Shown here: piece after piece, positions 34,443 to 43,661 of the stretch
How the letters are laid out: every line of letters starts with the position of its first letter
Position numbering within the stretch: the first letter of the stretch is position 1
Origin: Pseudomonas yamanorum
GTDB lineage: Bacteria > Pseudomonadota > Gammaproteobacteria > Pseudomonadales > Pseudomonadaceae
DNA: 64,000 nucleotides
Direction of reading: 5' to 3'
Assembly (NCBI RefSeq): GCF_900105735.1
Contig: NZ_LT629793.1
Location: forward strand, 6,572,001-6,636,000
Position numbers and translations under genes: made by a program
Notes under the pieces: model-generated
Database searches by the model: none
Seen by the model: the letters and a program-made list of their open reading frames with translations, nothing else
What the model was told of the DNA's origin: nothing

Positions 34443-35639
34443 ATGACTGCTAATCAACGACCGTTGGACGGCATCACCGTCGTCAGCCTGGAACACGCGA
34501 TTGCCGCACCGTTCTGCACCCGTCAGTTGGCCGACCTGGGCGCCCGCGTGATCAAGATCGAACGCCCGGGCGCCGGTGACTTTGCCCGAGGCTACGATGA
34601 GCGCGTGCGCGGCCTGGCGTCGCATTTCGTGTGGACCAACCGCTCCAAGGAAAGCCTGACCCTGGACCTCAAACACGATGATGCCGGGGACATCTTGGAA
34701 ACCCTGCTGGCCGACGCCGACGTGCTGGTGCAGAACCTGGCACCGGGCGCTGCGGCGCGCATGGGTTTGTCATTCGAGGCGCTGCATGAGCGCTTCCCGC
34801 GGCTGATCGTCTGCGACATCTCTGGCTATGGCGAAGGCGGACCTTACGAGAAAAAGAAAGCCTACGACCTGCTGATCCAGAGTGAAGGCGGCTTTCTCTC
34901 GGTCACCGGCGGCCCAGGTGAGGACCAGATGGCCAAGGCCGGCTGTTCCATCGCCGATATCTCCGCCGGGATGTATGCCTACAGCGGCATCCTCTCGGCG
35001 CTGCTGCTGCGGGGCAAAACCGGGCAGGGCAGTCGCATCGACGTCAGCATGCTGGAAAGCCTGGTGGAGTGGATGGGCTACCCGATGTATTACGCCTTCG
35101 ACGGCGCGCCCCAGCCACCGCGTGCGGGTGCGGCGCATTCGACGATTTACCCCTATGGGCCGTTTCCCACCGGCGACGGCGGCACGGTGATGCTCGGTTT
35201 GCAGAACGAACGGGAGTGGGCGGCGTTTTGCGACAAGGTGCTGCTCACGCCGGAGCTGGCCACCGACGAGCGTTTCTCGGCCAACTTCAAGCGCTCGGAA
35301 AACCGCGACGTGCTGCGTCAGATCATCGTCGACCGCTTCGCGCAGATGAGTGCCGAAGCCGTGATCCAGCGCCTGGAGGACGCGCAAATCGCCAGCGCCC
35401 GGGTCAACGATATGCAAGGCGTGTGGGACCACCCGCAACTGAAGGCCCGCGACAGTTGGCGCGAAGTCGACAGCCCGGCGGGCAAGTTGCCGTCGTTGCT
35501 GCCACCGGCGCGCAATGCGGCGTTTACCCCGCGCATGGACGCGGTGCCGGGACTGGGGCAGCACAGCCAGGGGATTCTCGACCAGTTGGGTTACTCCGCT
35601 GAAGCCATCGACAGCCTGCGTGCACGCGGCGTTATCTGA
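34443..35639 (+). CDS. ict: Itaconate CoA-transferase (family III, CaiB/BaiF)
   Basis: 398 residues. Transfers CoA, typically from succinyl-CoA, to itaconate. Class III signatures: LEHAIAAPFCTRQLADLGARVIKIE at the N-terminus and the catalytic Asp172 in SIADISAGMYA (equivalent to Asp169 of formyl-CoA transferase). Located between the MmgE/PrpD gene and the lyase gene with gaps of 9 and 14 bases, matching PA0882. With ich and ccl it completes itaconate to pyruvate plus acetyl-CoA. Confidence 0.88.
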   Translation: MTANQRPLDGITVVSLEHAIAAPFCTRQLADLGARVIKIERPGAGDFARGYDERVRGLASHFVWTNRSKESLTLDLKHDDAGDILETLLADADVLVQNLAPGAAARMGLSFEALHERFPRLIVCDISGYGEGGPYEKKKAYDLLIQSEGGFLSVTGGPGEDQMAKAGCSIADISAGMYAYSGILSALLLRGKTGQGSRIDVSMLESLVEWMGYPMYYAFDGAPQPPRAGAAHSTIYPYGPFPTGDGGTVMLGLQNEREWAAFCDKVLLTPELATDERFSANFKRSENRDVLRQIIVDRFAQMSAEAVIQRLEDAQIASARVNDMQGVWDHPQLKARDSWREVDSPAGKLPSLLPPARNAAFTPRMDAVPGLGQHSQGILDQLGYSAEAIDSLRARGVI

Positions 35640-35653
35640 TAAGGAATTGAGCG

Positions 35654-36469
35654 ATGCCAACTTCTCTTGTGCGCTCTGCGCTGTTTGTACCGGGCAGCCG
35701 GCCTGAACGTTTTGCCAAGGCCTTGGCCAGTGGCGCCGATGCGGTGATTGTGGATTTTGAAGACGCGGTGGAAGAGCCGCTCAAGCGTCAGGCACGGGAC
35801 AACCTCGGGGTGTTTTTGCAGGCGACGCCGGATGCGCGGGTGTGGGTGCGGATCAATGCGCCGGAGCACCCCGAGCATTTTGCTGATGTAGCGTTCTGTC
35901 AGGCCCACGCCGGGGTGGCGGGGGTGTTGCTGCCCAAGGTTGAAAGCGCGGCCCAGGTGGCCGTAGTGGCGGCAACGGGCAAAGCCATCTGGCCGATCAT
36001 CGAGAGTGCGCGGGGCTTGCTGGCGGTGGCGGAAATCGCCCATGCACCGTTGGTGGAGCGCTTGTCATTCGGCGGCCTGGACCTGGCGCTGGACTTGAAC
36101 CTGAGCAGCGGCTCCCCGGCCGCGCAATTTGCCCTGGACCAGGCCCGCCTTGCCTTGATCGTGCATTCCCGCGCCGCCGGGCTGGTGGCGCCACTGGACG
36201 GCGTGCACCCGGCCATCGACGACCCCGAAGGCCTGCGCCGCTCGATTCGGCATGCCTATGAAATGGGCTTTGCCGGCGCGCTGTGTATCCATCCCAAGCA
36301 AGTGGCGGTGATTCACCAGGCGTTGGCCCCCAGCGCCGAAGATTTGGCGTGGGCCAAACGGGTGGTGGAAGCCGGTGCCCATGGGGCCGGGGCCTATCAA
36401 CTGGATGGGCAAATGGTGGATGCACCGGTGTTGCTGCGGGCGCAAAGATTGCTGGCTGCACAACTCTAA
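35654..36469 (+). CDS. ccl: (S)-citramalyl-CoA lyase (HpcH/HpaI-CitE family)
   Basis: 271-residue TIM-barrel lyase cleaving citramalyl-CoA to pyruvate and acetyl-CoA. Conserved family elements: RSALFVPGSRPERFAKAL (CoA-binding N-terminus), VDFEDAVEEPLKRQAR with the acidic metal ligands, PKVESA, and GALCIHPKQVAVI near the C-terminus. Good start context (AAGGAATTGAGCG). Corresponds to PA0883. Malyl-CoA/beta-methylmalyl-CoA lyase is the nearest alternative; the operon context decides for citramalyl-CoA. Confidence 0.88.
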   Translation: MPTSLVRSALFVPGSRPERFAKALASGADAVIVDFEDAVEEPLKRQARDNLGVFLQATPDARVWVRINAPEHPEHFADVAFCQAHAGVAGVLLPKVESAAQVAVVAATGKAIWPIIESARGLLAVAEIAHAPLVERLSFGGLDLALDLNLSSGSPAAQFALDQARLALIVHSRAAGLVAPLDGVHPAIDDPEGLRRSIRHAYEMGFAGALCIHPKQVAVIHQALAPSAEDLAWAKRVVEAGAHGAGAYQLDGQMVDAPVLLRAQRLLAAQL

Positions 36470-36471
36470 AG

Positions 36472-36560
36472 TGTGGGAGCTGGCTTGCCTGCGATAGCGG
36501 TAGTTCAGCCGAGGATGTGTTGCCTGACACGCCGCCATCGCAGGCAAGCCAGCTCCCACA
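36472..36560. repeat. REP pair between ccl and the TRAP transporter genes
   Basis: Arms of TGTGGGAGCTGGCTTGCCTG type, starting two bases after the ccl stop. It may mark the end of the enzyme transcript or modulate read-through into dctP. Confidence 0.9.
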
Positions 36561-36683
36561 TTGGATCTCCGTTGTTTGTGAAGTCGGCGTTCGTCCACGC
36601 CGAACGCAGGTATCTAAAATTCGAAATTCTCTATACGCGTGACATCAGGCACCTTGCCCTATAACACAACAATAAGAAGGTGA

Positions 36684-37673
<990 letters not shown>

Positions 37674-37699
37674 TTGGTTGCTGAAACAAACCCGACTCC

Positions 37700-37786
37700 T
37701 GTGGGAGCGGGCTTGCCCGCGATGGCATCACCTCGGTCTTCCTGAAAGACCGAGTTGCCCGCATCGCAGGCAAGCCAGCTCCCACA
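37700..37786. repeat. REP pair with unequal arms inside the TRAP gene set
   Basis: Left arm TGTGGGAGCGGGCTTGCCCG, right arm the reverse complement of the GAGCTGGCTTGCCTGCGAT variant, so the pair mixes two REP variants and has mismatches. It lies between dctP and dctQ, genes normally cotranscribed. Confidence 0.85.
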
Positions 37787-37848
37787 TTGATCCGGTTTCG
37801 TCAGTGACTTGTCGTGAATATCCCCGTCCAGTTTCGCGAGGTTTTGCC

Positions 37849-38481
37849 ATGCAAACGCTAAGGCGCGTCTGGGAGCACCTGGAGGAAGGCTTTATCGCCA
37901 TCCTGCTGGCCGCCATGACCCTGGTGACTTTTGTCTACGTCATGCTCAACAACATCTACACCCTGTTCTTTGCCCTCGCTGATAAGTGGGCGTGGAGCAG
38001 CGGATTCTTCAACGCCCTGGGTGATCACACCATGGGCTGGGCCCAGGACATGACCTGGAGCGTGGCGCTGACCAAGGCCATGTTCGGCTGGCTGATTTTC
38101 TTCGGCATCTCCTACGGCGTGCGCACCGCCGGCCACTTGGGCGTAGATGCCCTGGTCAAGCTGACGCCGCGCCGGGTGCAGCGCCTGCTGGGCATGCTCG
38201 CTTGCCTGTGCTGCCTGGCGTACGCCGGGTTGTTCATGGTCGCCAGCTACAAGTGGCTGAGCGCGGTGACGACGGCGCACATCGGCGCCGAAGACCTCGA
38301 CAAGTTCGGCATCGATGTCGACGACATCGTGGTGATCGTGCCCATCGGCTTTGCGCTGGTGTTCATCCGCTACCTGGAAATCTTCTACCGCATCTTCACC
38401 CACCGCCAAACCGGGCTGGGCCTGGCCGACGAAGCCGGTGAAGCCAGCAAGTTGGCCGGCAGCCATGAGGAGCGTCACTGA
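37849..38481 (+). CDS. dctQ: TRAP transporter small permease, DctQ family
   Basis: About 210 residues from the ATG at 37849 (GAGG 8 bases upstream; the frame is open further upstream through REP sequence). Four predicted membrane helices, with the DctQ pattern VRTAGHLGVDALVKLTPRRVQRLL after helix 2. Longer than many DctQ proteins because of a loop near residues 45-65. Stop overlaps the dctM start by one base (TGATG), giving translational coupling. Confidence 0.88.
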   Translation: MQTLRRVWEHLEEGFIAILLAAMTLVTFVYVMLNNIYTLFFALADKWAWSSGFFNALGDHTMGWAQDMTWSVALTKAMFGWLIFFGISYGVRTAGHLGVDALVKLTPRRVQRLLGMLACLCCLAYAGLFMVASYKWLSAVTTAHIGAEDLDKFGIDVDDIVVIVPIGFALVFIRYLEIFYRIFTHRQTGLGLADEAGEASKLAGSHEERH

Positions 38482-39761
38482 TGGCCGTTCTGTGTCTGTT
38501 TTTGCTGTTGTTCGTGTTCATGTTCCTCGGTGTGCCCATCGCGATCTCCCTGGGTTTGTCGGGCGCGGTGTCGATCCTGATGTTCAGCCCGGACTCGGTG
38601 AGTTCCCTGGCAATCAAGCTGTTTGAAACCTCGGACGCCTACACCTTCCTGGCGATTCCGTTCTTCCTGTTGTCGGGTGCGTTCATGACCACCGGCGGCG
38701 TGGCGCAACGGCTGATCGACTTTGCCAACGCCTGCGTCGGGCATATCCGTGGCGGGCTGGCGATTGCGGCGGTGTTGGCGTGCATGCTGTTTGCCGCGCT
38801 GTCGGGCTCATCGCCGGCGACGGTGGCGGCGGTGGGGTCGATTGCCGTGGCGGGCATGGTGCGCTCGGGTTATCCGAAGGAATTCGGCGCCGGGATCATC
38901 TGCAACGCCGGCACCCTGGGCATCCTGATTCCGCCGTCGATCGTGATGGTGGTGTACTCGGCGGCGACTGAAACCTCAGTGGGCAAGCTGTTCATGGCCG
39001 GGGTGATTCCGGGCCTGCTGCTGGGCTTGATGTTGATGGTCGCGATCTACATCGTTGCGCGCATCAAGAAGCTGCCGGCCCAGCCACGGGCGACCTTCCG
39101 CGAGTGGCTGACCTGTGCCCGCCGGGCGTTCTGGGGCTTGCTGCTGCTGGTGATCATCCTTGGCGGTATCTACAGCGGCATGTTCACCCCGACCGAAGCG
39201 GCGGCGGTGGCGGCGGTGTACTCGGCGTTTGTCGCGCTGTTTGTCTACAAGGACATGAAGATCAAGGATTGCCCCAAGGTGCTGCTGGAGTCCGGGCGCC
39301 TGGCGATCATGCTGATGTTTATCATCGCCAACGCCATGCTTTTTGCTCACGTGCTGACCACGGAGCAAATCCCCCAGGAAATCACCGCGTGGGTGATCTC
39401 CGAAGGCCTGACGCCGATTGGTTTCCTGATCATGGTCAACGTGGTGTTGCTGGTGGCGGGCAGCTTTATGGAGCCGTCGGCGATCGTGCTGATCCTGGCG
39501 CCGATCTTCTTCCCGATCGCGATGAAGCTGGGGATCGACCCGATTCACCTGGGGATTGTGATGGTGGTCAACATGGAGATTGGCCTGGTGCATCCGCCGG
39601 TGGGGCTGAACCTGTTTGTGACCTCGGCGGTGACCGGGCTGACGCTGGGGCAGACCATCCGCGCGGCGTTGCCGTGGCTGATGATTTTGCTGGTGTTCCT
39701 GATCATGGTGACCTACCTGCCGTTCATCTCCCTGGCCTTGCCGCACTGGTTGGGGATGTAA
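38481..39761 (+). CDS. dctM: TRAP transporter large permease, DctM family
   Basis: 426-residue, roughly 12-helix inner-membrane subunit. Hallmarks: FLGVPIAISLGLSGAVS in helix 1-2, LLSGAFMTTGGVAQRLIDFAN, the SGSSPATVAAVGSIAVAGM loop, and NAGTLGILIPPSIVMVVY, all very characteristic of DctM. Forms the Na+-driven transporter with DctQ and receives substrate from DctP. Last gene of the itaconate locus (PA0886-like), followed by a REP pair. Confidence 0.93.
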   Translation: MAVLCLFLLLFVFMFLGVPIAISLGLSGAVSILMFSPDSVSSLAIKLFETSDAYTFLAIPFFLLSGAFMTTGGVAQRLIDFANACVGHIRGGLAIAAVLACMLFAALSGSSPATVAAVGSIAVAGMVRSGYPKEFGAGIICNAGTLGILIPPSIVMVVYSAATETSVGKLFMAGVIPGLLLGLMLMVAIYIVARIKKLPAQPRATFREWLTCARRAFWGLLLLVIILGGIYSGMFTPTEAAAVAAVYSAFVALFVYKDMKIKDCPKVLLESGRLAIMLMFIIANAMLFAHVLTTEQIPQEITAWVISEGLTPIGFLIMVNVVLLVAGSFMEPSAIVLILAPIFFPIAMKLGIDPIHLGIVMVVNMEIGLVHPPVGLNLFVTSAVTGLTLGQTIRAALPWLMILLVFLIMVTYLPFISLALPHWLGM

Positions 39762-39789
39762 GCACAACTCAAATCACGCCACAAAACAC

Positions 39790-39880
39790 TGTGGGAGCGG
39801 GCTTGCCCGCGATGAGGGAGTGTCAGCCAGCACAGGTGCCGACTGATACACCGCCATCGCGGGCAAGCCCGGCTCCCACA
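39790..39880. repeat. REP pair after dctM
   Basis: Arms of TGTGGGAGCGGGCTTGCCCG type and reverse complement (one extra G in the right arm), between the convergent dctM and ampC genes. Confidence 0.88.
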
Positions 39881-39898
39881 TTTGATTTATGCAGGGAC

Positions 39899-41053
39899 TT
39901 ATTTATCCATCGCACTCAGGATCGCATGGGCCACTTTCACCCGTTCGGCATTTGGGTAGTTTTTGTTCGCCAGGATCACCACCCCCAGGCCTTTGCTTGG
40001 CACGTAAGCGACGTAGGCGCCAAAGCCACCGGTGGCGCCAGTCTTGTTCACCAGCGTGTCGGCATGGGGCGCTTGCGGTGGTGTCAGCCAGCTGACCTTG
40101 TGGGGCTGGAAGGCCATTTGCGCCGAGTTGCCTTCAGTCAATGCATCCAGCGTGATCGGGTAGGGGTACATCTCCCAGCCGAGGCCTTGGGTCATGCCAT
40201 CCACCGTGTAGTAACCGGTGTGGGTCGCGGCAATCGCCTGTTGCAGGGGCTTTTCCAGCTTCGCCGGGTGCATGTTCACTTCAACGTACTGAATCAGGTC
40301 CGAGGTGCTGGTCTTGATGCCGTAGGCTTCGGCGTCCAGGGCGCCAGGGCCGACGCGCACTGGTTTGCCGGCCTTGTCGTAACCTTGGGCGTACAGGTTC
40401 ATTTGCGCCTTGGGCACGGTGATAAAGGTGTGCTTTAGGCCGAGTTTCGGCAGCAGGGTCTGCTCCATCAAACGGTCAAACGGCTTGCCCAGGCTCTGTG
40501 CTGCCAGGTGGCCGAACAGGCCGATACTCGGGTTGGAGTAGAGGCGTTGGGTGCCGGGGGCGAAATCCGGTTTCCAGTGCTGGTAGTAGCTGATCATCTT
40601 GCCGGTGGTGTCGGACTCTTCGGGGAATTGCAGCGGCAAGCCACCCGCAGTGTAGGTGCCGAGGTTGAGAAGGCTGATGTGGTCAAACTTGTCGCCGCGC
40701 AATGCCGGCAGGTATTGGCTGGCCGGGTCTGACAGTTTCAGCTTGCCGTTGGCCAGGGCATAGCCGGCGAGGGTGGCGGTGAAGGTCTTGCTCACCGAGC
40801 CGATTTCAAACAGGGTGTTTTCGGTGACGGGCTGCTTGCTCTCCTTGTTGGCGACGCCGTAGTTAAAGTATTGCGCCTTGCCGTTCTGTATCACCGCGAC
40901 CGACAGGCCGGCGATGTCCTGTTGCTGCATCAGGGGTTCGACGGTACTGTCGACCACCTGGCGAATATCGGTGGCGGCCATGCAGTTGCCGGCGCCGAGC
41001 AATAAGGCGAATATCGTGGTCTTGCGCACGGTTGGGAAAATGGATGTGTACAT
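39899..41053 (-). CDS. ampC: Class C beta-lactamase AmpC
   Basis: Periplasmic serine beta-lactamase (cephalosporinase), 384 residues from the ATG at 41053, with a signal peptide ending near GNCMA. Catalytic motifs: Ser86-Val-Ser-Lys89 (SxxK), Tyr-Ser-Asn in RLYSNPSIG, and Lys-Thr-Gly in VNKTGATGGFG. Divergent from ampR, as in P. aeruginosa and Enterobacterales, so expression is expected to be inducible through muropeptides. Upstream open codons before 41053 are not part of the protein. Confidence 0.95.
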   Translation of the reverse strand: MYTSIFPTVRKTTIFALLLGAGNCMAATDIRQVVDSTVEPLMQQQDIAGLSVAVIQNGKAQYFNYGVANKESKQPVTENTLFEIGSVSKTFTATLAGYALANGKLKLSDPASQYLPALRGDKFDHISLLNLGTYTAGGLPLQFPEESDTTGKMISYYQHWKPDFAPGTQRLYSNPSIGLFGHLAAQSLGKPFDRLMEQTLLPKLGLKHTFITVPKAQMNLYAQGYDKAGKPVRVGPGALDAEAYGIKTSTSDLIQYVEVNMHPAKLEKPLQQAIAATHTGYYTVDGMTQGLGWEMYPYPITLDALTEGNSAQMAFQPHKVSWLTPPQAPHADTLVNKTGATGGFGAYVAYVPSKGLGVVILANKNYPNAERVKVAHAILSAMDK

Positions 41054-41110
41054 GATGACGTGACTTCCATGAAGGTGATCGGGTGAATACCGTTGCCTGC
41101 GCAGGCGCCG

Positions 41111-41126
41111 CAAATTTAGGCAGTTT
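41111..41126. promoter_or_regulatory. Probable AmpR operator in the ampC-ampR gap
   Basis: CAAATTTAGGCAGTTT lies in the 133-base gap; read on the ampC strand it gives CTGCCTAAATTTG, close to the TCTGCTGCTAAATTT core of the known AmpR-binding site. Position between the divergent starts fits. Confidence 0.45.
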
Positions 41127-41186
41127 GTGATCCGGCGGCAAACGATGATATCTCGCAACAGCCATTAGAAAAATTAGGGTCAAGCC

Positions 41187-42062
41187 ATGCTCCGTTCCCA
41201 TTTGCCTCTCAACGCACTGCGGGCCTTCGAGGCTTCCGCACGGCATTTGAGTTTTACCCGGGCGGCGATTGAGTTGTGCGTCACCCAGGCGGCGGTCAGT
41301 CACCAGGTCAAAAGCCTGGAGGCGCAGCTCAATATCACGCTGTTCAAACGCCTGCCTCGGGGCCTGATGCTCACCAGCGAGGGCGAGACCTTGCTGCCGG
41401 TGCTGCGGGAATCCTTCGACCGCATCGCTCAAACCTTAGGCCAGTTTGAAGGCGGGCATTACCGCGAAGTCTTGACGGTGGGCGCGGTGGGCACCTTTGC
41501 GGTGGGCTGGCTGTTGCCGCGGCTTGCGGATTTCCAGGCGCGCTACCCGTTTATCGACCTGCGCCTGTCCACCAACAACAACCGCGTCGATGTGGCGGCC
41601 GAAGGCCTGGATTACGCGATTCGCTTTGGTGCAGGTGCATGGCACGGCACCGAGGCGTGCCAATTGCTGGAGGCGCCGCTGACGGTACTGTGTGTGCCGC
41701 AACTCGCTCGGCAATTGCAGACGCCGGCGGACCTGTTGAAGCACACGTTGCTGCGGTCCTACCGCGCGGATGAGTGGACGCAGTGGTTCCAGGCCGCCGG
41801 GTTGCCGGCTGACACGCTGGTGCCGCGCAGTATCGTTTTCGACTCGTCCCTGGCGATGATGGAGGCAGCGCTGCAAGGGGCGGGGGTGGCGCTGGCCCCG
41901 GCGATGATGTTCAGCCGGCAGTTGGCGACGGATGTGATCCGGCAGCCGTTCGAGGTGGGCATCACCACCGGCAGTTATTGGCTGACGCGCTTGCAGTCCC
42001 GGGCCGAGACACCGGCAATGCTGGCGTTCAAGGCGTGGTTGCTTGAGATCGCCATGAACTAG
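41187..42062 (+). CDS. ampR: LysR-family regulator AmpR
   Basis: 291 residues. N-terminal HLPLNALRAFEASARHLSFTRAAIELCVTQAAVSHQVKSLE is essentially the AmpR DNA-binding domain. KRLPRGLML, GGHYREVLTVGAVGTFAVGWLLPRL and NNNRVDVAAEGLDYAIRFG are characteristic of AmpR as remembered from P. aeruginosa. It responds to UDP-MurNAc-pentapeptide versus 1,6-anhydro-muropeptides and switches ampC from repressed to activated. Followed 57 bases later by another LysR gene. Confidence 0.93.
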   Translation: MLRSHLPLNALRAFEASARHLSFTRAAIELCVTQAAVSHQVKSLEAQLNITLFKRLPRGLMLTSEGETLLPVLRESFDRIAQTLGQFEGGHYREVLTVGAVGTFAVGWLLPRLADFQARYPFIDLRLSTNNNRVDVAAEGLDYAIRFGAGAWHGTEACQLLEAPLTVLCVPQLARQLQTPADLLKHTLLRSYRADEWTQWFQAAGLPADTLVPRSIVFDSSLAMMEAALQGAGVALAPAMMFSRQLATDVIRQPFEVGITTGSYWLTRLQSRAETPAMLAFKAWLLEIAMN

Positions 42063-42119
42063 TCCCTCGCCACAGGTTATTCTCCCACTCGGTCTGCCCA
42101 CTGATCATAAGAGGCTGCA

Positions 42120-43013
42120 ATGCAAACTTCCGGCGTGGACATCCGTCAACTCAAGGCCTTCGTGGTGGTGGCCGAGGAACTCAGCTTCGTGCGTGCCGCG
42201 ACCCGCCTGCATGTCTCGCAACCGGCGCTGTCCCAGACTATCCGCCAGTTTGAGGCGCTGCTGGACGTACAACTGTTCCAACGCAACACCCGCAACGTGG
42301 CATTGACCGAGGCGGGCCTGGCCTTGCTGGTAGAAGCGCGGGATATCGTCAATGGCGTAAGCCGCCTGGTACGCACCGCCCAGGAACATGCGCGCGGGGT
42401 GCGCGGTTCCTTGAATATTGGTTTCCTGATCGGCGCCGGTGTGGACCTGATGCCACAGATCCTCAGTGTGTTCGCCAAGCGCTACCCGGAGATCGAATTG
42501 GTGGTGCGCGAGTATGACTTCGGTTCGCCCCATGCCGGGATCGACGAGGGCATGGATGTCTCGGTGCTGCGCCCGCCACTGGGCCTGGCCGACATCGAGT
42601 TGCACACCCTGGTGACCGAACCCTGCGTGGCGTGCCTGGCGTCCAGTCATCGGCTGGCCGGGGAGAGCAGCGTAAGCATCTACGACGTGTTGGAAGAGCC
42701 GATTATTGCCGCGCCGGGGGTGGGTGTGTGGCGCAGTTTCTGGACCGCCGACGCGTACCGCAATGGCCAGCCGGCGCGGATCGTCCATGAAGCTTCGACG
42801 GTGGAGACCGAGTTGCAGGCGGTGGCGTCGGAGCGAGGGATCAGTATCACCGCGCTGTCCACTGCACGTTTTTATGCGAGGCCCGGCCTGGCGTTCCCGG
42901 TGATCAGCGATATGCCGATGTGTGAAGTGGCAGTGGCGTTGCCGCCGCAACCGAGTGTGGCGGCGCGCAACTTTGCCGAGTTGGCGATGGAAGTGGCGAG
43001 CAGCCGGCGTTAG
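42120..43013 (+). CDS. LysR-family transcriptional regulator
   Basis: 297 residues. The wHTH region is DIRQLKAFVVVAEELSFVRAATRLHVSQPALSQTIRQFE, of the BenM/CatR-like type rather than the GcvA type of its neighbour. The effector domain contains GSLNIGFLIGAGVDLMPQIL. Stop codon abuts the stop of the convergent DUF1349 gene. No adjacent metabolic operon in divergent orientation, so its target is not evident. Confidence 0.9.
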   Translation: MQTSGVDIRQLKAFVVVAEELSFVRAATRLHVSQPALSQTIRQFEALLDVQLFQRNTRNVALTEAGLALLVEARDIVNGVSRLVRTAQEHARGVRGSLNIGFLIGAGVDLMPQILSVFAKRYPEIELVVREYDFGSPHAGIDEGMDVSVLRPPLGLADIELHTLVTEPCVACLASSHRLAGESSVSIYDVLEEPIIAAPGVGVWRSFWTADAYRNGQPARIVHEASTVETELQAVASERGISITALSTARFYARPGLAFPVISDMPMCEVAVALPPQPSVAARNFAELAMEVASSRR

Positions 43014-43589
43014 TCAGGACAGGTCATGCAGGGATTTGCCGTTGGGTGCACCCACCTGCAGTTCGGAAAACTCCACCTCCAGCCCGCCACGTTCCGGCGT
43101 GCAGCAATAAGGCCCCACCTGATACGACGCAGCCACGGGGAACGGCGCCAGGCGCACTAACGGCCAGCTCACGCCATCCACCGACACCTGCACACGCAAC
43201 ACGCCCTTGGCCACCGTGACGCGAATCCAGAACGCTTCGGGATTCCCTGGGAACACCCCGGTGGCCCAGTCCGACACGCCATCAGTCAATACGCTGCTCA
43301 ACAGCGTCACACCGTCGGACAGTTCCGCACCGATCTTCACCCAATGCGCTTCATCCACCCGCACCATCAACCCGGCCTGGTCATACAGGTGGGTAAACTC
43401 ACTGTGGATTTTGACTTGGGCGGTAAAGTCGCCGTCGGTTTCAACAAACAGGAAATGCCCGTTGTCGCGCACAAAACCATAGTGGGTTTCACGCCAGAAA
43501 TCGGTACTGGCATCGGTGCGGACCTTGAGTCGCTCGCCTTCTCGGCGCCAATGCTGGGGTTGATTGAGCCAGCTGGCCTGTTCAAACAT
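43014..43589 (-). CDS. DUF1349 domain-containing protein
   Basis: 191 residues from the ATG at 43589 (AAGGAG just upstream). Predicted concanavalin-like beta-sandwich of the DUF1349 family (E. coli/Bacillus YesU-like). Typical segments: LKVRTDASTDFWRETHYGF, YDQAGLMVRVDEAHWVKIGAE and a Trp-rich FWIRVTVAKG. No signal peptide. Family function is unclear; a carbohydrate-binding or lyase-accessory role is proposed for relatives. Confidence 0.82.
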   Translation of the reverse strand: MFEQASWLNQPQHWRREGERLKVRTDASTDFWRETHYGFVRDNGHFLFVETDGDFTAQVKIHSEFTHLYDQAGLMVRVDEAHWVKIGAELSDGVTLLSSVLTDGVSDWATGVFPGNPEAFWIRVTVAKGVLRVQVSVDGVSWPLVRLAPFPVAASYQVGPYCCTPERGGLEVEFSELQVGAPNGKSLHDLS

Positions 43590-43611
43590 CGGGAAGCTCC
43601 TTGGAGGTGAC

Positions 43612-43644
43612 AAGACAAAACCCCGGTGTTCGGGGTTTTGTCTT
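43612..43644. terminator. Rho-independent terminator after the APC permease gene
   Basis: Perfect 14-bp stem AAGACAAAACCCCG / CGGGGTTTTGTCTT with a 5-base loop (43626-43630), lying between the permease stop and the DUF1349 start on the minus strand. The A/T halves give a U-rich tail in either direction. Confidence 0.85.
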
Positions 43645-43661
43645 TTGGCTGCAATCAGCGG